From Arctopsyche grandis (taxonomy: Eukaryota > Arthropoda > Insecta > Trichoptera > Hydropsychidae): a stretch of DNA of 64,000 nt. Every line of letters begins with the position of its first letter. The first letter of the stretch is position 1. The notes beneath the pieces were generated by a model. The model was given only the letters and a program-made list of their open reading frames with translations, made no database searches and was not told the origin of the DNA. A program made the position numbers and the translations under genes. The stretch spans positions 35,137,691 through 35,201,690 of the forward strand of contig NC_135357.1 of assembly GCF_051622035.1 (NCBI RefSeq). The letters are read 5' to 3'. Of this stretch, positions 1 through 10,159 are shown in pieces.

Positions 1-1023
1 AGAGTCGTTGAAACCGTGATAGACGGCTTCGACCGCAACATGTCTACTGGAGCAATCTTCCTAGACATTTCCAAAGCCTTCGATAAAGTTTGGCACTCTG
101 GCCTCCTTTACAAAATGATTGCTGCCAACATCACTCCCCACTCAATACGATCTATCGCATCCTTCCTAAGGGAAAGGAAATTTCAGGTCAAACTCAAGGA
201 CCACATATCAACCCAGCGAGGCATCTCCGCTGGGGTACCCCAAGGCTCCATCCTCGGCCCCACGCTATTCAACCTGTACACACACGACATACCCACTCCT
301 ACACATAGGTACACAAACATCGCACAGTATGCCGATGACACTGCCATCTTAGCGAGCTCCGTCAGCCCCAAGGGTGTCTCGCTCGCCCTCCAGAAGTACT
401 CGGACCAACTGGTAGCGTGGTACGATAAATGGCTGATGAAAATCAACCCGGACAAAAGTCAGGCAATATTCTTCTCCAGACGTAAAAAACGGTGCAAACC
501 AGCCAAGCCAGTAATTATAAACGACCAACCAGTCAACTGGACCACGTCTACTCGCTACCTGGGGGTAATAATCGACCGCAAATTAACCTGGAAACCCCAC
601 ATCACTAACGCGGTGCGTAGAGCTAGGGCAGTTGCGTCAAAGCTTTACCCACTATGCAAACCAAACAGCAAACTCTCGCTTAAAAACAAGTGCTTGCTGT
701 ATAAATCCATCATCCGCCCACAAATCACGTACGCGAGCCCCGTGTGGGCTCACACTACCATCTCCAACAGATCCATACTCAGACTGCAGACAGTACAAAA
801 CAAATTCTTGCGTGCCGCGGGCAACTACGACTGGTACACAAGAAACACTATAATTCACAATGACCTAAACATTGACTACCTTGACAAACACGTACACAAA
901 CTTGCCGTAAACTACTTCAAGTCTCTCGGCAAGGTAGACAATCCCTTAATAAATTCCCTCAGCAAGACTAAAATAATAATTAACCAAAGGCCCATCGACA
1001 TTCTGAAGATGGGTATAGGCTAA
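1..1023 (+). CDS. Jockey ORF2, C-terminal part (reverse transcriptase), partial
   Basis: The reading frame is open from base 1 and has no start inside the window, so this is a partial CDS. It encodes the RT palm and thumb and the C-terminal tail of a Jockey polyprotein, which performs target-primed reverse transcription. Visible motifs are GAIFLDISKAFDKVW (RT motif A, catalytic Asp), GVPQGSILGP (motif B), QYADDTAIL (motif C, YADD) and KWLMKINPDKSQ (motif D). The downstream tail includes CLLYKSIIRPQITYASPVWA and ends DILKMGIG, the same end as the other copies. It is nearly identical to the ORF2 at 17913-19343 (-) and close to those at 39742 and 50796. The visible part has no stop or frameshift. 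There is no RNase H domain, as expected for Jockey. Confidence 0.9.
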   Translation, partial: RVVETVIDGFDRNMSTGAIFLDISKAFDKVWHSGLLYKMIAANITPHSIRSIASFLRERKFQVKLKDHISTQRGISAGVPQGSILGPTLFNLYTHDIPTPTHRYTNIAQYADDTAILASSVSPKGVSLALQKYSDQLVAWYDKWLMKINPDKSQAIFFSRRKKRCKPAKPVIINDQPVNWTTSTRYLGVIIDRKLTWKPHITNAVRRARAVASKLYPLCKPNSKLSLKNKCLLYKSIIRPQITYASPVWAHTTISNRSILRLQTVQNKFLRAAGNYDWYTRNTIIHNDLNIDYLDKHVHKLAVNYFKSLGKVDNPLINSLSKTKIIINQRPIDILKMGIG

Positions 1024-1291
1024 AATTAGCATCCATTTAACTAACCAGACTCAACCACCTCCAAACGGTCCATACCCGTTAACCACCCACTAACACACTA
1101 ACCCCGACAGTATCCCACAGATGTTGCACTAATTTTGCTTAGTGTTCCAGAACGACAAACACTCCACAAGCGAGCAGCCGCCAGCCCGCACCACAAACAT
1201 CACCGAGAGTCCGATCCCATACAACTCGTTCGATAGATAGGTTAAGGGAGTGTCACTACCCTATAAACTATCGTTAAAACGCAGCCACAAA
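1..1291 (+). mobile_element. Jockey-clade non-LTR retrotransposon, 3' portion (cut by window start)
   Basis: This is the 3' half of a Jockey element: the RT C-terminal part of ORF2 followed by about 270 bp of 3' UTR. The 3' end reads CGCAGCCACAAAGAAG, and other copies in the window (17643, 13250, 14225) end at the same CACAAAG plus AAG units. The UTR carries the family hairpin (CGATAG...CTATCG). The 5' end lies outside the window. The junction at about 1291 abuts the 5' part of another Jockey. Confidence 0.9.
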
Positions 1292-1478
1292 GAAGACGTC
1301 GACGGACAGAGGCCCACGCACTTGCAGTGAACGGTCGTGCTCCGCAAAAACTAGCCGTGTCGCCGCAACAGCTACCTGCGCCGGTCATACTGTCGCAACC
1401 GCCAGAACCCAAAACATCAACCGAGTCGTCACAGCTACACATTCTAGCTGACGCCACTACTCGCTACCGGCATCAACC

Positions 1479-2654
1479 ATGTCGGTAGCGACGTCGACGG
1501 ACAGCGAAGGGAGCTCCCGGAGGAGCTCCGACAGCGAATACAACAGCGACGCCAGCAATGACAGCTCCAACAAAACAAAGGCTGTCATAAAAAAACTCAG
1601 AGCTCAAAACAATGAGCTGAAGGAGCGACTCTCCGCCCTCGAGAGTGCTTTCGAGGAAGCACGAGATGCCTATACGGCAGACCGCTTGGCCTTCGTTACC
1701 GACCGAGCGGCTTTCGTAGCCGCCCCATCAAATTCGAGCGCAGCCCCCATAGCAGCTCCAAATGTCACAAACGCCAAACCCAAGGTAGCCCCGGTTTTCC
1801 TCAAAAAGCCCGCTGACTACCCAACCGTTTACCGCAAACTCAAGAGGTGAAATCTGAAGTTTGAATCTGTCTACAACAGTAGCACCGCCAAAATCACCCC
1901 CCTTACCATTGCCGATTACCGAGACATTACGAAATTTCTTGAAACAGAGAAGTTCCAGTTCTACGCCCATCCCCTAACAGAGGACAAACCTCTAAAAATT
2001 GTCATTCGAGGCATTAATCCCAGCTTCACTGAAACTGAAGTCCTCGAAGAAATAATTCACCTTGGCTACAAAGCCACTAAAGCCACCGTCATGAAATCTC
2101 GACGTAACAAATGTAACATGCCCATGTTTACGGTTGAAACCACGCGCGATGAAGAGGGGAAAAAACTATTCGACCACTCCAGCATCTTCGGACAACAGGT
2201 TCGCACTGAATCGCTCCGTCGCGGAGACACTGTACCCCAGTGTCACCGCTGCCAGGCCTTCGGACACGGCTCCAATAACTGTCACATTGACCCCCTATGC
2301 ATTAAATGCGCAGGCTCACACTTGACCACCCAGTGCGACTCCAATATTACTACCCCAGTCTGCACTAGTTGCAATGGTGCACACGTTTCCAGCTATAGAG
2401 GCTGCATTCTCAACCCTAACAACAAGAGCAAGAAAAGCACCCGCCAACCCCGAAACCCCACACCCCCCCAACCTCCAAAACCACACCACCCACATTACTC
2501 ATATTCTCAATCAAACTTCCCGCCTCTAATTTCCACCACCCCAGACCCCCTGCCTAAAATAGTAACACCGTGGACGACTGAAAGCTTCAACCAAATGCAG
2601 ACGACGATGTCGACCATCCTAGCCCTACTTAAACAACAACAACAACAAAAATGA
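1479..2654 (+). pseudogene. Jockey ORF1 (gag-like, zinc-knuckle RNA-binding protein) with one premature stop
   Basis: ORF1 of Jockey elements forms the RNP that packages element RNA. The frame runs from ATG 1479 to TGA 2654 with a single in-frame TGA at 1848-1850, at a position where the copy at 38093 has an uninterrupted arginine-rich stretch. The N-terminus is Ser/Asp-rich and is followed by a probable coiled coil (KKLRAQNNELKERLSALE, residues about 38-55). After the stop, the RRM-like and knuckle region follows, with Cys/His knuckles at CHRCQAFGHGSNNCH, CIKCAGSHLTTQC and CTSCNGAHVSSYRGC. The C-terminal half matches the intact copy closely, but the first ~100 residues do not. Its TGA overlaps the ORF2 ATG as ATGA (2651-2654), suggesting termination-reinitiation. 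Confidence 0.85.
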
Positions 2655-3474
2655 CTCGATACCTCAAGATCGTTTACTGGAACGCTTGCAGCATACTCAG
2701 CAAGCGTGTCGAATTCGAGCAATTCTTGCTCCAACACTCCATTGATATCGCACTAGTAAACGAAACTTGGCTCAAACCTGGCAATCGACTAAACTTCCCA
2801 AACTACACCACATACAGAAACGACAGAATAGGCAAAGCCGCCGGCGGCACTGCCATATTCATCAAACACACAATTCAACACAACTTGGCCCCGCGGCCGA
2901 TCACCACAGGGATAGAACTGACGTCGGTAGAAGTTTGGACTAACACTGGCACCCCACTCATCCTCCACGCAGTTTACAACCCACCAAAACAACACTTACT
3001 CACCACAGACTTGGACAAAATATTCAACACCAACAAAGCCACCATTGCCACAGGCGACCTTAACGCCAAACATTCCAGATGGAACAGTCAAGCCACTAAC
3101 AAAAATGGGAAAACTCTCCTAAGTTATTCCCAACTCTCAAACCCAAAAGTCTCCGTTACGGCCCCAGACGAACCCACAAGAATCCCCACTAACTTCAAAG
3201 GCAGACCTGATATCTTAGACATCGTTCTAACTCAAAATTTTCCAGGTGCGCAGTCCTTGACTGTAGTAAATGATCTCTCTTCCGACAGCCTTTGAAGCCA
3301 GCACCACTAGCACACCCCACTCTCCCCTGCACCCGCAAGCTTTACCCCCCGACATTCGCGATCTTATTCGCCTTAAGAATAGAGCTAGGAAGGCATTCCA
3401 AAGGAACAAGGACCCAATCCTCAAACAGCGAATGAACAGACTTCAACAAGACGTTAAAAACGCCTTGTGGCAAC
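2651..3474 (+). pseudogene. Jockey ORF2, 5' fragment (APE-type endonuclease), broken by deletion and BEL insertion
   Basis: This is the N-terminal endonuclease region that nicks target DNA. Motifs seen are YWNACSI, LVNETWL, GGTAIFIKH, GDLNAKHSRWNS and PDILDIVLT. The frame is intact to NDLSSD, but the catalytic SDHHPV motif present in the full copy is lost: about 181 bp are missing after base 3286 and the frame ends in TGA at 3293-3295. The next part of ORF2 (PPDIRDLIRLKNRARKAF) resumes in another frame to 3474, where the BEL element begins. Not functional as it stands. Confidence 0.85.
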
Positions 3475-3705
3475 TGTTCCGACTTTTATAATGACGTGTG
3501 GCAAACAGTCTTATTAACTGATTGTCGATTGGCATTATTGACGAGTTGGAAGTAGTGTGGACCCAAGCGGAAGAACGCTACGGTCGAGTAGTCAGCGAAA
3601 AGACGGCGTACGTAGAAGTTGTGTTCTCGTACGTTCCGCTGAACCACCACGTGCAGATTTTACATTTCAATAAACTACATCAAACCATTATCGAAGTCTT
3701 TTCCA
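3475..3705 (+). repeat. BEL 5' LTR
   Basis: 231 bp starting TGTTCCGACTTTTATAATG, with a TATA-like TTTATAA near the start and an AATAAA polyadenylation signal near 3669. Identical to 11195-11425. A short frame inside the LTR (from 3522) occurs in both LTRs simply because they are identical; I do not call it a gene. Confidence 0.92.
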
Positions 3706-4056
3706 TGATGGTCATTTCGAACCGGACACCAGTAACCTAGGCCACAACACCAAACGGGAAAACCAATAGGAAAAAACGTGGTCGAGAAAAAATGGATGTC
3801 AATTAAGAAATCGGTATCGTTCCTTTGTTACTATCCATACCTTTCCAATACTAATAACATGTTTGCTTCTATTTCAGCAATATATTGATTGATGTACAGA
3901 GGTACATGACCGCGTGATTGACGCAGAAAATATATAAATAAAAACATAACCTACAAAGACGCATGGGACACAGAGGTAATCCAAAATTATCGGAACGATC
4001 ACATAAACATCGTTAAGGATATTCAAGTAAGTGAATGTATTCAATCTCAGGCAATC
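3706..4056. other. BEL leader, no gene
   Basis: Untranslated leader after the LTR. A candidate primer-binding site, TGGTCATTTCGAACCGG, begins about 3 bases after the LTR, but I cannot assign it to a tRNA. Nothing else recognised before the SINE. Confidence 0.5.
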
Positions 4057-4521
4057 TGTTCAAAATCTGTTAGCCAGCAGCATAGCTCGGACGTTAAGCT
4101 TCTGCTTACCGTCAAGAAGGTGCCGGGTTCAATCCCTGAATGAAAATGAATTTTTCAGAGTATGCTGTTGGTCAGACCTGGACTTGTGACTCCAGGTTGA
4201 TCGTCTCCTATCAGAGTTTGCCAATTTTCTCTGATTTCATTGTTGAAACGGTTCCCGGAAAAAAAAATTGGCTAAAAATCCTTCCTACCTACTATGTCAC
4301 CATTATTTGAAATTTGATTGATGTACAATAAAAATTTATGTACAATTCATAGATGTCTCGTTAATTTGCGAGTTTTTTCAGTGTCTCGCAATTCAACGAC
4401 TTATAATAAAAATGCTGCATTTGTATTTGTAATTGGCCAGGAAGGCGCATTGGGATTTACCTGTAAGGCCTTCCTGGTATATATGTAAAATAAAAATAAT
4501 AAAAATAATAATAATAATAAA
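4057..4521 (+). mobile_element. tRNA-derived SINE with 8-bp target duplication
   Basis: The 5' region is tRNA-like, with an A-box-like segment TAGCTCGGACGTTAAGC and a B-box-like GGGTTCAATCCC. A body of unknown origin follows, then a tail ending in AAT/AATA repeats after CTTCCTGGTATATATG. It is flanked by AGGCAATC (4049-4056 and 4522-4529). A second copy lies at 23898-24353 with the same body (for example CCAGGAAGGCGCATTGGG). Non-autonomous and mobilised by a LINE; which LINE is unknown. The tail does not resemble the Jockey 3' end. Confidence 0.8.
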
Positions 4522-4699
4522 AGGCAATCATGTGGGTAGGTCAGTTTTTAAAATATGTTTTAAAGTATAACAATTAATTAACGCGATTGTATAAAATAAT
4601 ATCGCGCTACGAAGGAATGTTTCATCGGTCGCATCGAATTTCGTATTAAAAGTGTAAAATCAGATGTAGTGTAAAATTAGCAAAGCACGTGGGGAATTA

Positions 4700-5345
4700 T
4701 ACTTGTAGCCCCAAAGTGGTTTAAAGCAAGTACATACCGGTATATTCATACATCGGTAGATCTATTTGTTTCTTAATGTGTGTAGAAACATCCTCCCCCC
4801 CCCCTTCTCCACGATAAATGTGGAATTATACTTGTAGCCCCAAAGTGGCTTAAACCAAGTACATACCGGTATATTCATACATCGGTAGATCTTTGTTTCT
4901 TAATGTGTGTAGAAACACCCTCCCCCCCCCCCTCCACAATAAATGTGGAATTATACTTGTAGCCCCAAAGTGGTTTAAACCAAGTACATACCGGTATATT
5001 CATACATCGGTAGATCTTTGTTTCTTAATGTGTGTAGAAACACCCTCCCCCCCCCCCCCTCCACGATAAATGTGGAATTACACTTGTAGCCCCAAAGTGG
5101 CTTAAACCAAGTACGTACCGGTATATTCATACATCGGTAGATCTCTTTGTTTCATAATGTGTGATGAAACAGTGGTGATTTAAAATAAATCACAAGACTT
5201 GTAGCCCCAAAGTGGATTAAATCAAGTACATACCGGTATATTCATACATCGGTAGATCTCTTTGTTTCATAATGTGTGATGAAACAGTGGTGATTTAAAA
5301 TAAATCACAAGACTTGTAGCCCCAAAGTGGTTTAAATCAAGCACC
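4700..5345 (+). repeat. Six-unit tandem array in the BEL leader
   Basis: The marker CTTGTAGCCCCAAAGTGG recurs at about 4702, 4831, 4956, 5083, 5198 and 5313, so the units are about 129, 125, 127, 115 and 115 bp. Each of the first five units carries TACCGGTATATTCATACATC and GGTAGATCT. Units 1-3 end in a C-tract of 9-13 bases; the C-tract is replaced in the last units by GTGATTTAAAATAAATCAC, a short palindrome. It sits between the LTR and the gag start, where some insect LTR elements carry regulatory or insulator arrays. The function here is not known. Confidence 0.9.
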
Positions 5346-5536
5346 CACCAATTTAGGGTTGTTATTTCTTCCAAAATATGTTGGATAGATTCTGGTGATA
5401 ATAGTTAAAGTAGAATATTAAGATTCACGGTTAATCATTGAATATTATTACCTTATCTCTACGAATAGTTCAATTGACAGCTATAGTAGAGAATAACTGT
5501 ATTTATGAGACGAAATAGTGCAACTTTCTGAAACAA

Positions 5537-8500
5537 ATGTCAAGTGCTGAAAACGAGGAAATAGAAGCTTCGACTTCCCAGTCGCATAAAGGTCGAAATC
5601 CAACTAGGGACGTAGAACCTATTAGAGACAGGTCAAGCTCTAGAATACATCAGACTCGAAGTCAGACTCAATCGATAGAAATATTAGCGAAGGAAAATAA
5701 ACTAGAAGTTATAATGACGTCAATAGAATTAAGGTATTCAGGCGCGGTACAAAGACTAAAAGGAAAAATAGATAAATCCTCCGAATTAGATGAAGGACAG
5801 TATCAAACCATTAAAGAAGCATACGATTATGTCCGAAAACTCCATTACGAGTATTTAGATAACCTTACAGACATACCGAAAGCGGCCAAAATAGACGAAG
5901 AGTACGATGCAATTACAATAACAGTTAAAAATCTTAAAGCAGCATTAGATTGCCAATCCTTTCAAGATAGTAAACTAAAGGTAGAGCAAGCAACAATTAA
6001 ATTTGCTAGAGATAAGTTACCGACGTTAACCATTCCCACATTTCAGGGAGATCCATCTGAATGGCAATCGTTTCAACAAGCTTTTAAGAATATAATAGGA
6101 AACAAAACGGAATATTCGAATGTCACGAAATTGCAATATTTGCATCAATCCTTAATCGGTCCCGCTTTGGCAGCTGTATCAGGTTTAGATATTAGCTCAG
6201 ACAATTACGAAATAGCTTGGAGTATTTTAGACAAGCAATATAATTTACCAAGACTTAATCTCAAAACTAGGATTAATTCACTTTGTGACTTAAAATTAAT
6301 CACAAGAGAATCACATATCGAATTGAGAAATCTATTGAATCAGGTAACAGTGTGTATTAAAAACATTGAATCGTTGGGTTACGCGAGAGAAATTTTAGAT
6401 CCATGGGTAACATGTTTAGTTCTAAGGAAATTACCTTTTAATCTAGTAAGAGACTGGGAAATATCGCTGGTTAGCAGAGAAATGCCACCATATGAAAGTT
6501 TAGAGACATTCTTGCAGAATAGATGTAATGTATTACAATCTACTGCATCTGTAACTACGGTGAAGGAATTCCCTCATAGTCGTCAAAGAATCATGAGAAC
6601 TCATGTCGCGAACAAAAACCCATCAAGTAAGGTAAACGCATGCGCATTCTGTCGAAATAATCATTTCATAGGCAAATGTGATAAATTCAAAGCAAAATCC
6701 AGTTTGGAAAGAAATGAATTCGTTAAATCTAATAACATGTGTTTTAAATGTTTAAATTCATCGCATAAGATAACAAATTGCAAGTCTAACTATAATTGCT
6801 TAAGGTGCAAACAAAACCATCATACTTTGTTGCATCAGGACGATACATTTAGTTCAAATAATACGGGAAGGAAGTCAATTAATGCTCATTCTACTCATTT
6901 CTCTCAAAGGGAGATAATTTTACCCACGGTACAAGTAGACATTATAACGTCCAATGGAACGGTCGTTAAGGGTCGCACATTATTAGATTCCGGCTCACAA
7001 GTCAACTATGTTACCACATCTTTCGCTAAGAAGAATAACTTCAAATTAGAGAAAATCTCTCAAAAAATTGTAGGTATCGCTAATCAAGAAAGTAGCATTC
7101 GTCACATCACCAAGGTGACCATAAGGTCTTCAACCACTAATTACTCAACCAAAGTGTTGTGTTTGGTATTACCAGAAATTACTGGCGAAATTCCAACTGT
7201 GAAACTGGATCAACAGTTAATTTCAATACCAGCGGGAATCAAGTTATCAGATCCCCTTTGGAATAAACCGACGCCAATCGATTTATTGCTCGGCGCCGAG
7301 ATTTGCGTTCATGCTATGAAAGCAGGAACCATCCAGTTAGGAAAAGGTATGCCTATCTTAAAGGATACCGAATTCGGATGGACAATAGTTGGTCCATATC
7401 CCGAAGTAAATAATGCTCCAGGGAAGAGCCACATAGGCTTAAGTCAATTAGACAGTCACATTCAAAACTTTTGGATGATAGACCAGGTTCCTATGGTAAA
7501 ACATCAATCTCTTGAGGAGAAAAGATGTGAGGAACATTTCCAAGCACACACATCACGAGATAAAAACGGTAGATTTTGTGTAGCTTTACCATATAAAAAT
7601 TCCCCGGTAGTATTAGGAAGTTCATTGCACATTGCGGAGAAAAGACACAAAACTTTGGAAAGACGTTTTTTAGCCAATAATAATTTAAAAATGGAATACA
7701 ATAAAGTTTTAGAAGAGTACATAAATTTAGGACATATGTCAGAGTGTGAACCTCCGGAGGCACATGAGGTTCATTGTTATTTACCTCATCACGTCGTGGT
7801 TAAGGAGTCTAGCCTTACCACTAAATATCGTGTAGTTTTTGATGCGTCCGCGAAGACAACGTCCAATATCTCACTAAATAATATTTTGATGGTGGGACCT
7901 AGTGTCCAATCAGATTGGTTAAATTTATTTTTATTAAAACTTATTGAACTCATTCCTCAGACAATCTTCAAAAAATGGAAGGATTGTCAATTATCCAATA
8001 CAGTCATGAAACTTTATAAAATTCCTAGATTGATAATACTAAATAATGCCATTAATATACAGGCACACGGATTTTGTGACGCATCCGAGAAAGCTTATGG
8101 TGCTTGTATTTATGTAAAATGTACTGATCAATTGGGAAATTCCAAATGTCATCTTGTGTGTTCTCGTTCGAGAGTCGCTCCGCTCAGTTTTGTAACTATT
8201 CCGCGTTTAGAGCTGTGCTCCGCTATGTTATTATCAAAGTTAATGAAGTCAACAATAGACCAATTAACAATTCATATTAATGAAAAATATTATTGGACGG
8301 ATTCAACCGTCGCATTGCATTGGATTAGGGGAGAGTCATGTAAATGGACTACCTTCGTTGCCAATCGAGTGGCCGAAATCCAATCAATATCTCAACCCAT
8401 TGAGTGGTACCATGTCTCCTCTACAGACAATCCAGCAGATTTAATTTCTCGAGGGACTCAACCATCAGAATTAAATCATAATTCGTTATGGTGGGACGGC

Positions 8501-10159
8501 CCTAGTTGGTTGAAATTAGATGAATCACGATGGCCTCGAAGACCTCCTGAGATCACAATAGATCTTCCAGAGAGAAGGGTAGTCACTAACGCTACCCTTG
8601 TGAGGGAAAATAATTGGATAGATAAATATTCTCATCTTCCAAGACTCCTTCGAGTTTTATCATATGTTCGTCGGCCACTAAGGAATAAACAATTAAACGT
8701 TAAAGAAAATAACGAACCGTCCGCTTTAGAATTAAAAGATGCTTTAAATAATTTGATTAGGTTATCGCAAATGGAATCATTTCCATTGGAATATCATTTG
8801 CGGAGCAAGGGACATCCAATTCCCAGTAGCAGTAAATTAGCTAAATTGTCCCCTCTATTCCATGAGAATTTAATTTGTGTTGGAAGTAGACTTCCTCTGG
8901 GAACAACTCTATCAACGTCACCCATTATCTTGTCAAATAAGCATAAACTTACACACATGATTGTCCGAGATGCACACTTGAAATATATTCACTTGGGTAC
9001 TCAAGCCTTACTGTCGTTATTGCGGCAGACCTATTGGCCATTGGCCGGACATAATACTGTCAAAGGAGTGGTGCGTTCATGTGTCATTTGTTTCAGAAAT
9101 AAACCACTGTCACACAATAGATTAATGGGATTACTCCCGCTCGAACGTACCACTGCTAATTTTCCCTTCAGTCATGTGGGGATAGACTTCGCAGGACCTT
9201 TTCCTGTGAAGAGTGGTTGCAATAAGAATTCTAAGATAATTAAGGGTTACGTTTGTGTCTTTGTGTGTTTTTCCAGTAAGGCAGTTCACTTGGAACTTGT
9301 CGGAGACTTAACGAGTTCAAATTTCTTAAATTGTTTAAGAAGATTCGTAGCCAGACGTGGCAGGCCCAATACGATATATTCCGACAATGCTACTAATTTT
9401 GTCGGTGCAAGTCGTGAACTCGTTAATTTAGTAAAATTAATTTACGAACGTCCTCATGAGGAGAAGCTACTACGGTATGTAGCCTCCGAAGGGATTCGTT
9501 GGAAGTTTAACCCGCCAAGGGCGCCTCACATGGGAGGGCTGTGGGAAGCAGCGGTTAAATCCATGAAAATTCATTTAAACAAGGTGTTAAAGGCCACCAC
9601 CTTAAATTTCGAATCATTTTGTACGGTATTGACTCAAATAGAAGCTTGCATGAATTCCCGTCCTCTTAGTCCCTTGTCATCCGATCCACTAGACCTTTTA
9701 CCCCTCACACCTGGACATTTCTTAATTGGCAGATCCTTACTCGCTCTTCCAATGGAGGTTAAATATAACACTAATGTCCATGCCAATCTGCTTCAGATAC
9801 AATTGACCACAGCAGCATTTTGGAAACGTTGGTCGGCGGAATATTTACATTCTTTGCAGTTACGACACAAATGGAAGAAGGACTCGAGCAACAATCTGAG
9901 TGTGGGTCAAATGGTCCTGTTAAAGGAGGAACACATGCTGCCAACCCGATGGGTCTTGGGTCGAGTCACTAAATTGTATCCCGGACCAGATGGCAGAGTT
10001 CGAGTCGTCGACGTCTTTACTGCCAGCGGAGAGTTTCGTCGGTCCAGTCATCTAGTGGCGCCATTGCCGATTCTACCACAAGGACCACTTGACAGGAAGG
10101 AAGATCAGCAAGATGGAGGAGAAACAGCAGCTTCAATTCCGTCAACTTCGGTAGCTTAG
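5537..10159 (+). CDS. BEL/Pao Gag-Pol polyprotein, RT core missing
   Basis: A single 1540-residue frame from ATG 5537. Domains in order: gag with a DUF1759-like region (about 160-320); Cys/His knuckles (CAFCRNNHFIGKC, CFKCLNSSHKITNC, CLRCKQNHHTLLH, about 370-435); DUF1758-like aspartic protease with TLLDSGSQVNYV (about 480); start of RT (KYRVVFDASAKT, GPSVQSDWL, about 770-795); RNase H-like A17 region (HGFCDASEKAYGACIYV, about 845); integrase with an HHCC zinc finger (about 1145-1185) and catalytic D (GIDFAGPF), D (IYSDNATNFVG) and E (GGLWEAAVK); C-terminal DUF5641-like domain (PTRWVLGRVTKLYPG). Family polyproteins usually run 1700 residues or more. Here the frame jumps from GPSVQSD to KLIELIPQTIFKKWKD, removing the RT palm and its YVDD motif with no loss of frame. 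It could not reverse-transcribe itself. Confidence 0.9.
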   Translation: MSSAENEEIEASTSQSHKGRNPTRDVEPIRDRSSSRIHQTRSQTQSIEILAKENKLEVIMTSIELRYSGAVQRLKGKIDKSSELDEGQYQTIKEAYDYVRKLHYEYLDNLTDIPKAAKIDEEYDAITITVKNLKAALDCQSFQDSKLKVEQATIKFARDKLPTLTIPTFQGDPSEWQSFQQAFKNIIGNKTEYSNVTKLQYLHQSLIGPALAAVSGLDISSDNYEIAWSILDKQYNLPRLNLKTRINSLCDLKLITRESHIELRNLLNQVTVCIKNIESLGYAREILDPWVTCLVLRKLPFNLVRDWEISLVSREMPPYESLETFLQNRCNVLQSTASVTTVKEFPHSRQRIMRTHVANKNPSSKVNACAFCRNNHFIGKCDKFKAKSSLERNEFVKSNNMCFKCLNSSHKITNCKSNYNCLRCKQNHHTLLHQDDTFSSNNTGRKSINAHSTHFSQREIILPTVQVDIITSNGTVVKGRTLLDSGSQVNYVTTSFAKKNNFKLEKISQKIVGIANQESSIRHITKVTIRSSTTNYSTKVLCLVLPEITGEIPTVKLDQQLISIPAGIKLSDPLWNKPTPIDLLLGAEICVHAMKAGTIQLGKGMPILKDTEFGWTIVGPYPEVNNAPGKSHIGLSQLDSHIQNFWMIDQVPMVKHQSLEEKRCEEHFQAHTSRDKNGRFCVALPYKNSPVVLGSSLHIAEKRHKTLERRFLANNNLKMEYNKVLEEYINLGHMSECEPPEAHEVHCYLPHHVVVKESSLTTKYRVVFDASAKTTSNISLNNILMVGPSVQSDWLNLFLLKLIELIPQTIFKKWKDCQLSNTVMKLYKIPRLIILNNAINIQAHGFCDASEKAYGACIYVKCTDQLGNSKCHLVCSRSRVAPLSFVTIPRLELCSAMLLSKLMKSTIDQLTIHINEKYYWTDSTVALHWIRGESCKWTTFVANRVAEIQSISQPIEWYHVSSTDNPADLISRGTQPSELNHNSLWWDGPSWLKLDESRWPRRPPEITIDLPERRVVTNATLVRENNWIDKYSHLPRLLRVLSYVRRPLRNKQLNVKENNEPSALELKDALNNLIRLSQMESFPLEYHLRSKGHPIPSSSKLAKLSPLFHENLICVGSRLPLGTTLSTSPIILSNKHKLTHMIVRDAHLKYIHLGTQALLSLLRQTYWPLAGHNTVKGVVRSCVICFRNKPLSHNRLMGLLPLERTTANFPFSHVGIDFAGPFPVKSGCNKNSKIIKGYVCVFVCFSSKAVHLELVGDLTSSNFLNCLRRFVARRGRPNTIYSDNATNFVGASRELVNLVKLIYERPHEEKLLRYVASEGIRWKFNPPRAPHMGGLWEAAVKSMKIHLNKVLKATTLNFESFCTVLTQIEACMNSRPLSPLSSDPLDLLPLTPGHFLIGRSLLALPMEVKYNTNVHANLLQIQLTTAAFWKRWSAEYLHSLQLRHKWKKDSSNNLSVGQMVLLKEEHMLPTRWVLGRVTKLYPGPDGRVRVVDVFTASGEFRRSSHLVAPLPILPQGPLDRKEDQQDGGETAASIPSTSVA

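Noticed and set aside
3522..3740. Open frame inside the BEL LTR, also seen at 11242
   Set aside because: Present twice only because the LTRs are identical; no family resemblance and no reason to expect translation.
4080..4140. A tRNA gene
   Set aside because: A- and B-box-like motifs are part of a repeated SINE head; no cloverleaf can be drawn and a second copy has the same non-tRNA body.
4700..5345. CRISPR-like regular repeats
   Set aside because: Units are contiguous tandem repeats without unique spacers, in an insect LTR element.
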